13,523 bases of DNA from Geosiphon pyriformis. Taxonomy: Eukaryota; Glomeromycota; Glomeromycetes; Archaeosporales; Geosiphonaceae. How positions within the stretch are numbered: the first letter of the stretch is position 1; the number at the start of each line of letters is the position of its first letter. The notes under the pieces are model-generated. The model ran no database searches, had not been told where the DNA came from, and worked only from the letters and a program-made list of their open reading frames with translations. Location: contig JAAOMT010000525.1 of assembly GCA_016748015.1 (NCBI GenBank), forward strand, positions 237,363-250,885. The letters run 5' to 3'. Of the stretch, positions 1-8,366 are shown one piece after another. The position numbers were made by a program, and so were the translations under genes.

Positions 1-732
1 TGTCGTTCATTTTTGTATAAATATCCTTTTCAGTTAAAATACAGACGGATGAATATGTTTGTTTTTACAAATTTATTTATTTTGTATTATCTAATAATTT
101 AATACGCTTGTACAAAAAAAAACTTTTATTAAAAAATGGGACATATAAATAGTAAAAATATTCATACATAATGTGGTGCACAAAATTTGTATTTCTTTAT
201 TTTGACTATTTGTTATTTTTATTCATTAAATAATTATTCAAATAAAGTGAGAATTTAAATATATAGTCTTTAATAGTGAGTAAATAAGTTTACTTAAGAG
301 CATTTTAAAAGAAACTTGATATTTTTTCTTAGAATCTTACATTAAAAGTTTAAAAAAGTATGAAAAAAAAGCTATAAATAAATTTTATTAAGTTGATTTA
401 TAAAATAGGTTTAAGTAAAGCTTAATTATTATAAAAAATGTACCATTAAATTTTTATTAAATTTCAATAATTTTAATTGAATATTAAGAAAATCTAATTT
501 AAGAATTTCAAATTGTGACTTAGTTTTAAAAATATTTATAGTATAAGAAAAGAATTTTAATTTTTAAAAAATTGCTTTTTAAGTAAATTTATTTATTGTT
601 TGAATTTAATGATTACAAATTATTTTAGAATTTACCGTTTTTTTACATTCAAGATTGAAATTACTTTTTTTTAAATAAATAACTTGTGATATTCAATTAG
701 TTTTTTATTTTTATTTTTTTTATTTTAATTCC

Positions 733-753
733 TAATAATAATAATAATAATAA
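733..753. repeat. (TAA)7 microsatellite
   Basis: Seven uninterrupted TAA units in AT-rich intergenic DNA. Confidence 0.85.
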
Positions 754-1352
754 AATCTATTGAATAAAATTACAAGAAATATGTCTTAAAATTTAATTTT
801 AATATTGGTTCAAAAAATTATTATTATTATTAAAAAGAAATATTCTTTTATGCAACCATTTTTTGATAAAATACTTTTGTGTACTTATAATAGTATGTAA
901 AAATTCATGCAAGACTTTAAAGTAAATAAGTTTTTTAACTCATTTTACAAAAAAATATTCTGCTGGAATGGTAATTATTATAAACCGAGACCTTTCATTA
1001 TAACGGGGAATGAAATTTCAAATATTCATCTTTACTTGTGAAATAAAATATTGATACGAAAAAATAAAAAATAAACAGTTGGTTACTTTTTTTTCTCTGA
1101 TTTGTATATTTTTTGAATAAGAAGCAATCAGAAACATATTTTAAATAATATTTTAGTAGCCTACCACAATTAATAACCAAAGAATTAAATATTAGGGCAT
1201 TTGAACAAAATATTTTGTTGTTTAAAATTAATGACAATTGCTTAAAATTTCACTAACCGTTACTTCTATAATTTAAAAAAAAATTGGTAAAGAAAATTTT
1301 AACAATCAAAAGTTTTTTTAAAAAATAAAATTTTCTGAAATATACATCTACT

Positions 1353-1372
1353 CAATGCAATGCAATGCAATG
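1353..1372. repeat. (CAATG)4 short tandem repeat
   Basis: Four perfect copies of a five-base unit. It stands out because it carries C and G in a nearly pure A/T background. It overlaps the start of a chance open frame. Confidence 0.85.
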
Positions 1373-2232
1373 TTATTTTTTTTTTTAAATTTTCAAGTAT
1401 CTTGTCACATTTATTATTTCACAATCCCAAATAGTAAAATTGATTTTAAAAATGACAACTCTTTATATTTTAATCAATTGCAAATTGAAGAACATGAGAA
1501 TAAAGAAAATTTTCCAACTTTTTCGAATAATCATAATTTTATTTTACTGAATAAATTTTAAGAATAAAATATTAGAGTTAATACTTTAATTGCAACAAAA
1601 TATTTTGAAACTAAGTTGAATTCTTGTGAAATACATTTAAATTTTTAAGCAAAAATTTTTAAGGAAAATTTTTTTTGATTGTAAAAAATTCCAAAAATTT
1701 TATGTTAAAAAGATTTTAGTTTATTTGAATTAAAAGAGTCACACAAGCCATATTATGTAAAAAAAAAAAATTTTTTTTCTTAAGAAACCCGAGTCTTGCA
1801 TTTTAATTCTAAATGTCAATTTATCGAAAAATCCTGTTTATTTAAAAATAAGTATCAGAATTTTAATGATAAAAAATTTTTAATCATATAAATCGCCTTT
1901 CATTCCGTTCTATTTCTTTTAGCTTTTATTAAAGTCTCAACATTTATTAGAGAAAGAAATTTTTTTTTCCCCAAATTGAAATATAGAAATCACAAATACA
2001 AACCAATCATATTTATTTTACAATAATAAGATTGAAATCTATTAATCTGCTTTTTCCTAGAAGTTGATTGTTATCTGATTTCAAATACTACTTAAAAAAT
2101 TGATGAATTAAATAATCCTATAGATACAGTTATTGCTTACAATTTATATTTATATAAATAAAATAGATAAAGTAATAAATAAAAATTTTAGGCCAGGCTA
2201 TACTACTGAAATTTTTGAGATAACAGGGAATT

Positions 2233-2808
2233 TTAGTGGACATATTTCTTTCCACTTTTCTTTCCACTTTTCTTTCCTTTATTACTGCCGTGATTAAAGT
2301 TTCCATTATTGTTACCATTATAGTATCCAACATTTTTGTTCCCGTTATTACTTCCATTATCATTCCCGACGTTAAAAAGTCCGTTGTTATTACCATTATA
2401 CGATCCTGTATTTTTGTTTCCATTGTAATTACCATTACTACTACCCTTATTTAAATCACCATTATTATTGCCGTTGAATGAACCTGCATTCTCATTTCCA
2501 TTATAATTGCCATTGTTATTACCATAATTTAAATCACCATTGTTATTTCCGTTATAATCTCCCTCATTACTATTCCCATTTTGATTTCCATTATTACTGC
2601 CAACATTTCCATCACCATTGTTATTTCCATTATAGTTGCCAGAATTGTTATTCCCATTTCCATTTCCATTGTTGTTGCCAACATTTCCATTACCGTTACC
2701 GTTACCATTACCGCTGCTTCCGTCACGTTTTTCGATGAATACGATCGGCTGAGCCAGAACTAATGAGGAAGTGAGGAGTAAAAAGATGAGGCAGATAATT
2801 TTTTCCAT
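2233..2808 (-). CDS. Secreted Asn/Gly-rich 26-residue-repeat protein, basic C-terminal tail
   Basis: A 191-residue intronless gene with no recognised family; the function is unknown. Residues 1-19 form a classic signal peptide: a lysine, then a hydrophobic core (ICLIFLLLTSSLVLA) with cleavage likely after Ala19. Lys27-Arg28 is a possible Kex2-type processing site, leaving a short propeptide (20-28). A GN-rich lead-in is followed by five 26-residue repeats at 42-67, 68-93, 94-119, 120-145 and 146-171. Each repeat is two 13-residue halves of the form N-x-G-x-x-N-G-x-x-N-G-x-x. The end (172-191) switches to a lysine-rich tail, GKKSGKKSGKK, then YVH. There are no cysteines after the signal peptide. 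The start is the first ATG before the signal peptide, and a TATA box lies about 100 bases upstream. The paralogue at 4611-5282 has the same design. Possible roles (inferred only) are cell-wall, matrix, adhesive or ice-binding protein. Confidence 0.82.
   Translation of the reverse strand: MEKIICLIFLLLTSSLVLAQPIVFIEKRDGSSGNGNGNGNGNVGNNNGNGNGNNNSGNYNGNNNGDGNVGSNNGNQNGNSNEGDYNGNNNGDLNYGNNNGNYNGNENAGSFNGNNNGDLNKGSSNGNYNGNKNTGSYNGNNNGLFNVGNDNGSNNGNKNVGYYNGNNNGNFNHGSNKGKKSGKKSGKKYVH
2296..2685 (-). repeat. Coding tandem repeat, 78-bp period, 5 units
   Basis: This encodes residues 42-171 of the 191-aa secreted protein as five in-register units of 78 bp, each with a 39-bp sub-period. The coding strand is rich in A and G and the plus strand shows CCATTA/CCGTTA-type words. 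Units vary at the x positions while the Asn and Gly positions are kept, so selection appears to act on the protein pattern rather than on the DNA alone. Confidence 0.85.
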
Positions 2809-2906
2809 TCTGATAATTTTAATTTTGAAATTGATAAAGTTTGTTACTTGTATTTAATAAATATTTTTTTTATTTATGGATGAAAAAGTATTTGCAACTT
2901 TGACTT

Positions 2907-2914
2907 CTTTTATA
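2907..2914 (-). promoter_or_regulatory. TATA box of the 191-aa repeat gene
   Basis: TATAAAAG on the minus strand, with 98 bases between it and the ATG at 2808. The paralogous gene carries the same octamer at a similar distance. In DNA this A/T-rich a TATA word alone is weak evidence; the ending AAAAG and its presence at both paralogues make it credible. Confidence 0.5.
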
Positions 2915-3212
2915 CTTGAACATGTCTTAAATCGCAATTAAGCTCTTTTAGACTAATTAATCATCTGATGTAAAATTTTTAACAATATCTTTGTTCTTCT
3001 CATGCTAATTTTTTTTTTCTTCTTATAGAAATAGAATTAATATTCCTTGAATGCTTTAGGAAAAAGGGATAGAAATATTAATTTAACGGTATTGATAAAG
3101 CTTTAAATAAACTAGATTTGAAAACAAGATGAACAAGTTCACCCAATACGATTCACAAAATTGTTTGATGAGAATGTTTTTCATCCAATTAAAAGGTCAA
3201 AAATAGATCCGA

Positions 3213-3276
3213 AATGAACGAACGAATGAATGAATGAATCAATCAATAATTCAATCAATCAATAAATAAATAAATA
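3213..3276. repeat. AATG/AATC/AATA degenerate tetranucleotide tract
   Basis: Tetranucleotide units whose fourth base changes along the tract: AACG, then AATG, then AATC, then AATA. This is typical of a microsatellite that diverged by point substitution and then re-expanded in blocks. Confidence 0.85.
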
Positions 3277-4068
3277 TTTGGTTCTTTTAGTTTTCAATTT
3301 AGGGAACTTTTCAAGAAAATCATCATGTCATAAATTATCCAAATCTTACCTAAATAATATAAAAACAATGATGTTGAATGAAATTTCTTATTTATTATTA
3401 ATGAATTTTATTAAAATCATCATTTTACCTCAAAATAGCCCAAAAACTTGGTTAAAGACAAGTTTATAAAAATCTTTTACCACACTCTGAAGCATCAAAA
3501 AAGTTTTTTGGGATAAACTCTTTGAAAAAGCGTTTTTTTCATCTAATCTATTAATTATTTAAAAATCCAGTTTTTTGACAAATCGAATATAGTATAATTT
3601 TAAAATTTTCCTATTTAAGAAACATTAAAGAAAAATTTTAATTAATTTTAACTAAATTTGAATAATATTACCAAATATTATAATTCTTTTTAAAATAAGA
3701 TTTCTGGGAAATTTTTTTTTTGGAGTTTCTCAATATGGTAAAGAATTTTTTTAAAAAATGTTAAGAGAGTCAATAATCAAATAAACATTTACAACAGATA
3801 ATTGAATAATTAATTATGATATATATAACTAAATAAAAACTTTTTCATTAAAATACTTCTTTTTCTTTACTCTTTCTTTTTAAATCATTATGAAAATTTT
3901 TTTTAAAGATTACAAATCTTTTTAAACAATTACCTCGATATGGATCCTTAAAACTCTATATTCATCATCAGATCAGCATTTTAATTGAATTACGTGTATA
4001 CATCATTCGTACTACTTGGGTCGATCAAAAAAAAATTCCTGAGGAAAATGGTTTGGAAATAGAATTTT

Positions 4069-4096
4069 GTGTGTGTGTGTGTGTGTGTGTATATAT
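4069..4096. repeat. (GT)11 followed by (AT)3
   Basis: Eleven GT units run directly into a short alternating AT stretch. It is the only long GT tract in the window. Confidence 0.9.
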
Positions 4097-4495
4097 TGAG
4101 TAGCTTCTTTTTATCAAGATTATTTGTTCATTTTTAAACAAAGAAATTGGAAATATTTTCTTTAACAGATTACATATTTATTTATTATTATCTGTTCCCA
4201 ATAATATGTGAAAGAAGAAAAGAAGAGAAGTAACATAAATTGAGAATTTGATAGATTCTATTAGAAAAAAAGAGCAAACTATCTCTATACTTTTCATTCT
4301 CAAATATAAATCTTCTATAGTATAATAATAATCATCTATTAATACCTTTTAAAATATTTAAATGTCATGAAAAATTAAAAATCATGAGTGAGAAACGTTT
4401 TGCTTGTAAAAATGATTTAAAAAAAAAGGGCTTTCATTAGAGTTGTGAAAAATTTAAAAGATATTCATGATAAAAGTACACAGATCAAATGTTAA

Positions 4496-4534
4496 GTGGG
4501 TGGGTGAGTGGGTGAGTGAGTGAGTGAGTGGGTG
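4496..4534. repeat. GTGR tetranucleotide tract
   Basis: Interspersed GTGG and GTGA units, about ten in all. It is G-rich in a background that has very little G, and lies about 75 bases beyond the stop codon of the minus-strand gene at 4611-5282, so it may be transcribed as part of its 3' UTR. Confidence 0.85.
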
Positions 4535-4610
4535 AAGATGTATACTAATCTCTGAGGAAAAAATTTACATCGTCTATTCTACTACTATTATAATTACCCA
4601 TTCTTTATAA

Positions 4611-5282
4611 TCAATAATTACCATTACCATTACCACTACCATTATTATCTCCTTTATTAGCATTTCCATTATAGCCTCCATTGTCACTACCTACGTTCTT
4701 GATTCCATTAGTATTACCATTATAACTTCCCTTATTACCGTTTCCATTTACAATTCCATTACGATCTCCGACATTATATATACCATTGATGTTGCCGTTA
4801 TAACTTCCTTGATTGTAGTTTCCATTTAGAACTCCATTATAATTTCCCTTATTATATATGCCATTGTCGTTGCCGTTATAACTTCCGACATTGTAGTTTC
4901 CATTTAGAATTCCATTATAATTTCCCTTATTATATATGCCATTGTTGTTGCCGTTAAAATCTCCCTTATTGACGTTTCCGTTTCCAACTCCATTATAATT
5001 TCCCCAATTAGCAATGCCATTGTTGTTGCCGTTATAATCTCCCTTATTGGCGTTTCCATTAACGTTACCATTACCATTGCCATAATTTTCCACGCCATTA
5101 CTGTTGCCATTGTGACTTCCTGTGTTTTCGTTTCCGTTTACGTTTCCATTACCACTGCCAACATTGCCATTGCCATTGCCATTTCCGTTATCATTGCTTC
5201 CTGAGGTGCTTCCTGAGGTTGGGTATCCGAAAACGAAGGAGGAACTGAGAAACAAGGTGATGAGAGTGATAAATTTCAACAT
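4611..5282 (-). CDS. Secreted Asn/Gly-rich 26-residue-repeat protein, longer paralogue
   Basis: A 223-residue intronless gene, clearly paralogous to 2233-2808 and likewise of unknown function. Residues 1-19 are a signal peptide (lysine, then FITLITLFLSSSFVFG) with likely cleavage before Tyr20-Pro21. A short Ser/Gly linker (TSGSTSGS) and a GN lead-in precede the repeats. Six full 26-residue units occupy 40-65, 66-91, 92-117, 118-143, 144-169 and 170-195, and a seventh with a degenerate end (196-223) finishes at GNGNY. Each unit is two 13-residue halves built on N-x-G ... N-G ... N-G. Variable positions carry aromatics and aliphatics (Y, F, W, I, V) and scattered K/D. There is no cysteine and, unlike the paralogue, no basic tail and no Kex2-like KR. 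Units four and five are recent duplicates. The start is the only ATG before the signal peptide, and a TATA box lies about 150 bases upstream. Confidence 0.85.
   Translation of the reverse strand: MLKFITLITLFLSSSFVFGYPTSGSTSGSNDNGNGNGNGNVGSGNGNVNGNENTGSHNGNSNGVENYGNGNGNVNGNANKGDYNGNNNGIANWGNYNGVGNGNVNKGDFNGNNNGIYNKGNYNGILNGNYNVGSYNGNDNGIYNKGNYNGVLNGNYNQGSYNGNINGIYNVGDRNGIVNGNGNKGSYNGNTNGIKNVGSDNGGYNGNANKGDNNGSGNGNGNY
4614..5165 (-). repeat. Coding tandem repeat, 78-bp period, 6 full units plus a seventh
   Basis: This encodes residues 40-223 of the 223-aa secreted protein. Units are exactly 26 codons, with no indels until the last. Two neighbouring units (4776-4853 and 4854-4931) match at 71 of 78 bases by direct comparison. 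Other units are visibly more diverged at the DNA level while keeping the Asn/Gly pattern. Confidence 0.88.
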
Positions 5283-5351
5283 TTTGATTAATTTTTTGAT
5301 GAGGTTTTTTCGAATTTTTTTAAATGGGATAGATAGATTTTTTGGTGCTTT

Positions 5352-5376
5352 GATTGATTGATTGATTGATTGATTG
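5352..5376. repeat. (GATT)6 tract in the 5' leader of the 223-aa repeat gene
   Basis: Six perfect GATT units (AATC on the transcribed strand) lie between the putative TATA box at 5435-5443 and the ATG at 5282, so they are probably in the 5' UTR. Length variation here could alter the leader. Confidence 0.85.
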
Positions 5377-5434
5377 GATTAAAAACCTCGTTTAGTTGAT
5401 TGATGAAAGAAAATTTCAAGGGTGAAAGGGTGAG

Positions 5435-5443
5435 CCTTTTATA
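5435..5443 (-). promoter_or_regulatory. TATA box of the 223-aa repeat gene
   Basis: TATAAAAGG on the minus strand, 152 bases from the ATG at 5282, inside a short stretch that is GC-richer than its surroundings. It matches the TATAAAAG upstream of the paralogue at 2233-2808. Confidence 0.55.
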
Positions 5444-5503
5444 GTGAAACGTATCTCAAATTTTTCAAATTTAAACTTTAGTTTTTTATTTCAAAAACTA
5501 ATA

Positions 5504-5712
5504 TTATTTGTTGATTTCTCCCTCGTCAGTAAACATTTGATCAATATCTTTCTCTTCATTTGAGAAACAATTAATTTTTAAAATTCCATAAACCTCAATC
5601 CAAAGAATTTTCGACCTTTTTTTGAAAATCGCTGCCAAATTAAAAAGTAATTCAGGGTCGTATCGGTCACAATTTCTTTTCCAAGAATGCTTGTGAATAA
5701 TCGAATTACCTT
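5504..5712 (-). pseudogene. Protein-like open stretch without a start codon: possible last exon or gene relic
   Basis: On the minus strand one frame is open for 68 codons, ending at a TAA (5504-5506). It encodes a balanced, protein-like sequence including HSWKRNCDRYDPELLFN and SKILWIEVYGILKI, then an acidic end (NEEKDIDQ, TDEGEINK). There is no ATG near its start, an in-frame stop lies just upstream, and CACAAG at about 5690-5695 could be a splice acceptor. I do not recognise the family. Local GC is higher than in flanking DNA. Length alone is not significant in AT-rich DNA: several open frames this long are expected by chance across the window. The amino-acid mix, with two tryptophans and well-spread charges, is the main argument. 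It ends about 60 bases before the TATA box of the repeat gene. It could be a terminal exon with distant upstream exons, a decayed gene, or chance. Confidence 0.3.
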
Positions 5713-5819
5713 ATCACCATCTAATAATAATGATGATGATATTAGAGTTTTTTGACTACATGAATATTCTATTAAATAGTGAGATCAGCTCTAAACAATT
5801 TAATAGAACGTGCTTCTTC

Positions 5820-5838
5820 TTTTTTTTTTTTTTTTTTT
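5820..5838. repeat. T19 homopolymer
   Basis: Nineteen consecutive T on the plus strand, flanked by TTCTTC and GGAGGG. It is the longest homopolymer I saw in the window. Read on the minus strand it follows an AG-ended pyrimidine tract and would give a lysine run, but the adjoining frame stops after about 27 codons. Confidence 0.9.
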
Positions 5839-6016
5839 GGAGGGAAGAGCTTTGCCTAAAAAAGAGTAGATTTTTAATGATGACATGACTAAATATAAAT
5901 ATAATTTAAAAGATATTTTAGATTTCAAGGGATTAGATTAAAAAGCCAAACTATTCGATGGAATTCTATGATTAATTTCCTGATTTATGATTTAATTTTA
6001 GTGTAAGAAGATGACA

Positions 6017-6086
6017 ATGATAATGATGATGATGATGATGATGATAATGATGATGATAATGATGATGATTATTATTATTATTATTA
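6017..6086. repeat. GAT/AAT compound trinucleotide tract
   Basis: About 70 bases of ATG/GAT units with interspersed AAT, turning into (ATT)n at the end. One plus-strand frame would encode an Asp/Asn/Tyr run, but it is closed by stops close on both sides, so I treat it as non-coding. Confidence 0.88.
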
Positions 6087-6540
6087 ATTAGTGTAGAAAT
6101 TTACAACTTCGTATATTTTTTCGGGAGATCATATTGAGGTTTTATTATATTTTTTGTCGGACACACACATTGAAGTTGATTTCCTTGTGGGGTTCTCAAA
6201 ATTAACGTTTTAAATATATGCAGTTTCATTTTTAAAACGAAATTTCAAAAAAAAACAATTAACCGACTAAAGAGATTTCTCTTGCTGAACTTCTTTGGGT
6301 TCCAGGCTTTTTTTATTTTACAAAAAGCTTTGTAATCATGCCCCAAAATTCAGTTTATTGTCAACAAATCCACACATAGAATAGATGTCAATTTTGAAAT
6401 GGCATCATATTTAATTCTTTGTTTAAGATTCATCATACCTTCTGAACAAGGTCATTTTTCATTAGAAAATACATTTTAAAAAATAAAAGACCTAATGCTA
6501 CTGCAAACTATTGATGAAAAAGGATATCAAAAGTGAGATT

Positions 6541-6542
<2 letters not shown>

Positions 6543-6563
<21 letters not shown>
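6543..6563. repeat. (GTT)7 microsatellite
   Basis: Seven near-perfect GTT/TGT units in non-coding DNA. Confidence 0.85.
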
Positions 6564-6574
<11 letters not shown>

Positions 6575-6936
6575 TTGAAATTGATGTGGAATTCGGCGCT
6601 TGGCTCGCTTTGTTTTCAATCAATTTTCTAATTATTGAAGGCTTTCTAGAATATTCTTTAATATAAATCCAGTTAATTATTATAGAACATCAAATAGAAA
6701 TAGATTGAGGTGGTCAAGTTTGCAAATATTTAAAAATCGATCAATGAGGTTGAGCTTGATAGAAAATAAGGCTTTAGATGCATGGTAAATAAAGAAGTGA
6801 CTTTTGTCAATCTGTTCTGAGTTTCTTTGGATGGAAGCTCTATCAAAATTTTGATTAAGTTTTATAAATATATAACAAGATATTAATATTAACGAAGCTC
6901 TTTTACGGGTTCACTTTATTTATTCATGAATATATT

Positions 6937-6957
6937 ATTTATTTATTTATTTATTTT
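6937..6957. repeat. (ATTT)5 microsatellite
   Basis: Five ATTT units. A longer tract of the same unit lies at 7635-7694. Confidence 0.8.
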
Positions 6958-7219
6958 TAAATATAACCTTGCGATTTGAAATATAAATTTGAAAAGAAAA
7001 AATATATTTTTACACATTGGTCAGAAATTGTATCATCATCATGTGTTACATTTTTAGAAATATTATGAATATAGCTAGACTTGAGGTACATCTTATGCAA
7101 AAGAATTAAAAGATACAAAAATGTCAAGAACTAACAAAGAGAATTAATTTTTCGAACAATAACAAATAATCAAAGGAAAATTCTTTTGTTTCCTTTTTTT
7201 ATTTTTGTTTTTATTTTTT

Positions 7220-7283
7220 CTATTTTTCTATTTTCTATTTTCTATTTTCTATTTTCTATTTTCTATTTTCTATTTTCTATTTT
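7220..7283. repeat. CTATTTT minisatellite, one 8-bp unit plus eight perfect 7-bp units
   Basis: An initial CTATTTTT is followed by eight identical CTATTTT units from 7228 to 7283 with no substitution. The perfect identity points to recent expansion. There are no variable spacers and the unit is too short, so it is not a CRISPR array. Confidence 0.92.
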
Positions 7284-7634
7284 AACTAATTTTCTGAATT
7301 TCTGAATTTCATCTAATAAACTTGGCGTTTGCAAGGTATGATGATTTGAACGTAAGAAAAAAATAATAATTTAATCAGGAATAAAACTTTTATATTTTTT
7401 TAAAAAAAAGAGGATTTTTTGCTCAATTTATCTAGATAACTTGAATAAAAAATTATCAAAAGTAAAAAGTTTATTCTATGTTATTTATTTAAAATATTTT
7501 TGAATCAAAGAGCTATTGAATGTTTGATTATTTGCGGTTCAAACATTTTTTTGGAATATCAAGTTTGGGAATGTTTCGATCAAACTATCTTTATTTTGGT
7601 AGGATACTTCATCAAAAGTGGGTTTTTTTTGTTT

Positions 7635-7694
7635 CTTTATTTGTTTATTTATTTATTTATTTATTTATTTATTTGTTTGTTTGCTTGTTTGTTT
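7635..7694. repeat. ATTT/GTTT tetranucleotide tract
   Basis: About fifteen units of TTTA grading into TTTG with one TTGC. It produces two overlapping spurious open frames rich in Leu/Phe/Ile/Tyr. Confidence 0.88.
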
Positions 7695-8071
7695 TAATAA
7701 ACAAAGGTTTTTAACCAATTCAGAATTTCGCTAACCTTTTTAAGACATTTTCGATTTTTTTAATAGTTTCACAGGGGAAAGTTCTCTTTGATAGGATTGG
7801 ACAATATTAAAAAAGGTGGTCAAATATTTTTAAAAAAACGAAATTTATTTTCGATTGATTTCCTACCAAAATTGGGTTCGTCATTTAGTTTTTTAATTAA
7901 AAAAAAAGAGTTTTTTATATTTTCTCATTTCTGTTCCATAATTATGTTTTTATTATATCCCTGATTTAGTTAGGGTATCAGTAATATTCTAAATTGTCTT
8001 TCCTGGTTTTTATTTAAATTTTCCAAAAAATGAAAATTTTTATGGTCCCCTCCCGCCAAACCAATCACTGG

Positions 8072-8091
8072 ATTTAATTTAATTTAATTTA
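8072..8091. repeat. (ATTTA) short tandem repeat
   Basis: About four ATTTA units, immediately after a small GC-rich patch (8043-8070) that I cannot assign. Confidence 0.75.
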
Positions 8092-8145
8092 TTAAAACAA
8101 TCAAAAAAGTAAAAAGAGAAACAATTTGTGATATAGTTTTGAAAT

Positions 8146-8153
<8 letters not shown>

Positions 8154-8185
<32 letters not shown>
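8154..8185. repeat. (AAT)n microsatellite, about 32 bp
   Basis: Uninterrupted AAT units between AT-rich flanks, with no coding context. Confidence 0.9.
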
Positions 8186-8186
<1 letters not shown>

Positions 8187-8334
8187 GACTTTCCTTAAAA
8201 GATTGGAAACGTACAAGAGGAAGTTCTAAAAACGCTTGTTAATCTATTTAAGATATTTCAAAAACGCGGTTAAAGAATAATCTTTTTTTCTTGAATCATT
8301 GTCAAAAAATTAAAGAGAAAAAAAAATCGTAAAT

Positions 8335-8336
<2 letters not shown>

Positions 8337-8364
<28 letters not shown>
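8337..8364. repeat. (CT)14 microsatellite
   Basis: Fourteen perfect CT units, a polypurine/polypyrimidine tract, in non-coding DNA. Confidence 0.92.

Positions 8365-8366
<2 letters not shown>

Larger units (their letters stand above)
1..2232. other. AT-rich intergenic DNA, no supportable gene
   Basis: This stretch is almost wholly A/T, with frequent homopolymer runs and stops in every frame. Two open frames slightly above 60 codons occur (998-1237 minus and 1355-1561 plus), but both encode I/F/N/K/Y-dominated peptides of the kind expected by chance in such DNA. I saw no tRNA-like B box and no transposon ends. The part next to 2232 should contain the 3' UTR of the minus-strand repeat gene. 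A minus-strand AATAAA lies at 2012-2017, but it is about 220 bases past the stop and cannot be assigned with confidence. Confidence 0.6.
2915..4610. other. Intergenic region between the two repeat genes
   Basis: No convincing gene on either strand. An open frame at 3278-3469 (plus) begins at the end of a tetranucleotide tract and encodes a low-quality peptide. The region holds three simple-sequence tracts, listed separately. It should contain the upstream control DNA of the gene at 2233-2808 and the 3' UTR of the gene at 4611-5282. I see no transposon ends or structural RNA gene. Confidence 0.5.

Noticed and set aside
998-1237. 79-codon minus-strand open frame
   Set aside because: Low-complexity F/I/Y/K/N peptide in AT-rich DNA with no domain, promoter or GC enrichment.
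1355-1561. 68-codon plus-strand open frame starting in the CAATG repeat
   Set aside because: Begins inside a simple repeat and runs through poly-T. The later part (IEEHENKENFPTFSNN) is mildly protein-like but has no further support.
2130-2763. Long overlapping frames on both strands over the 191-aa repeat gene (Met/Ile/Thr-rich and His/Tyr/Ser-rich peptides)
   Set aside because: They are shadows of the periodic GGN/AAY codons of the real gene; only the frame with a signal peptide and regular repeats makes sense.
3278-3469. 63-codon plus-strand open frame
   Set aside because: Starts at the end of a tetranucleotide tract; composition is that of chance AT-rich frames.
4904-5361. Overlapping frames over the 223-aa repeat gene
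   Set aside because: Same cause: a 78-bp periodic coding sequence keeps other frames open. None has a credible start or domain.
6017-6086. Acidic Asp/Asn-run coding exon
   Set aside because: The frame is closed by stops on both sides within a few codons; best read as a trinucleotide microsatellite.
7220-7283. CRISPR-like array
   Set aside because: Unit of 7 bp with no spacers; ordinary minisatellite in a eukaryotic context.
7500-7714. Two overlapping plus-strand open frames with Leu/Phe/Tyr repeats
   Set aside because: The C-terminal halves are just translated ATTT repeats; the hydrophobic run is not evidence of a membrane protein.
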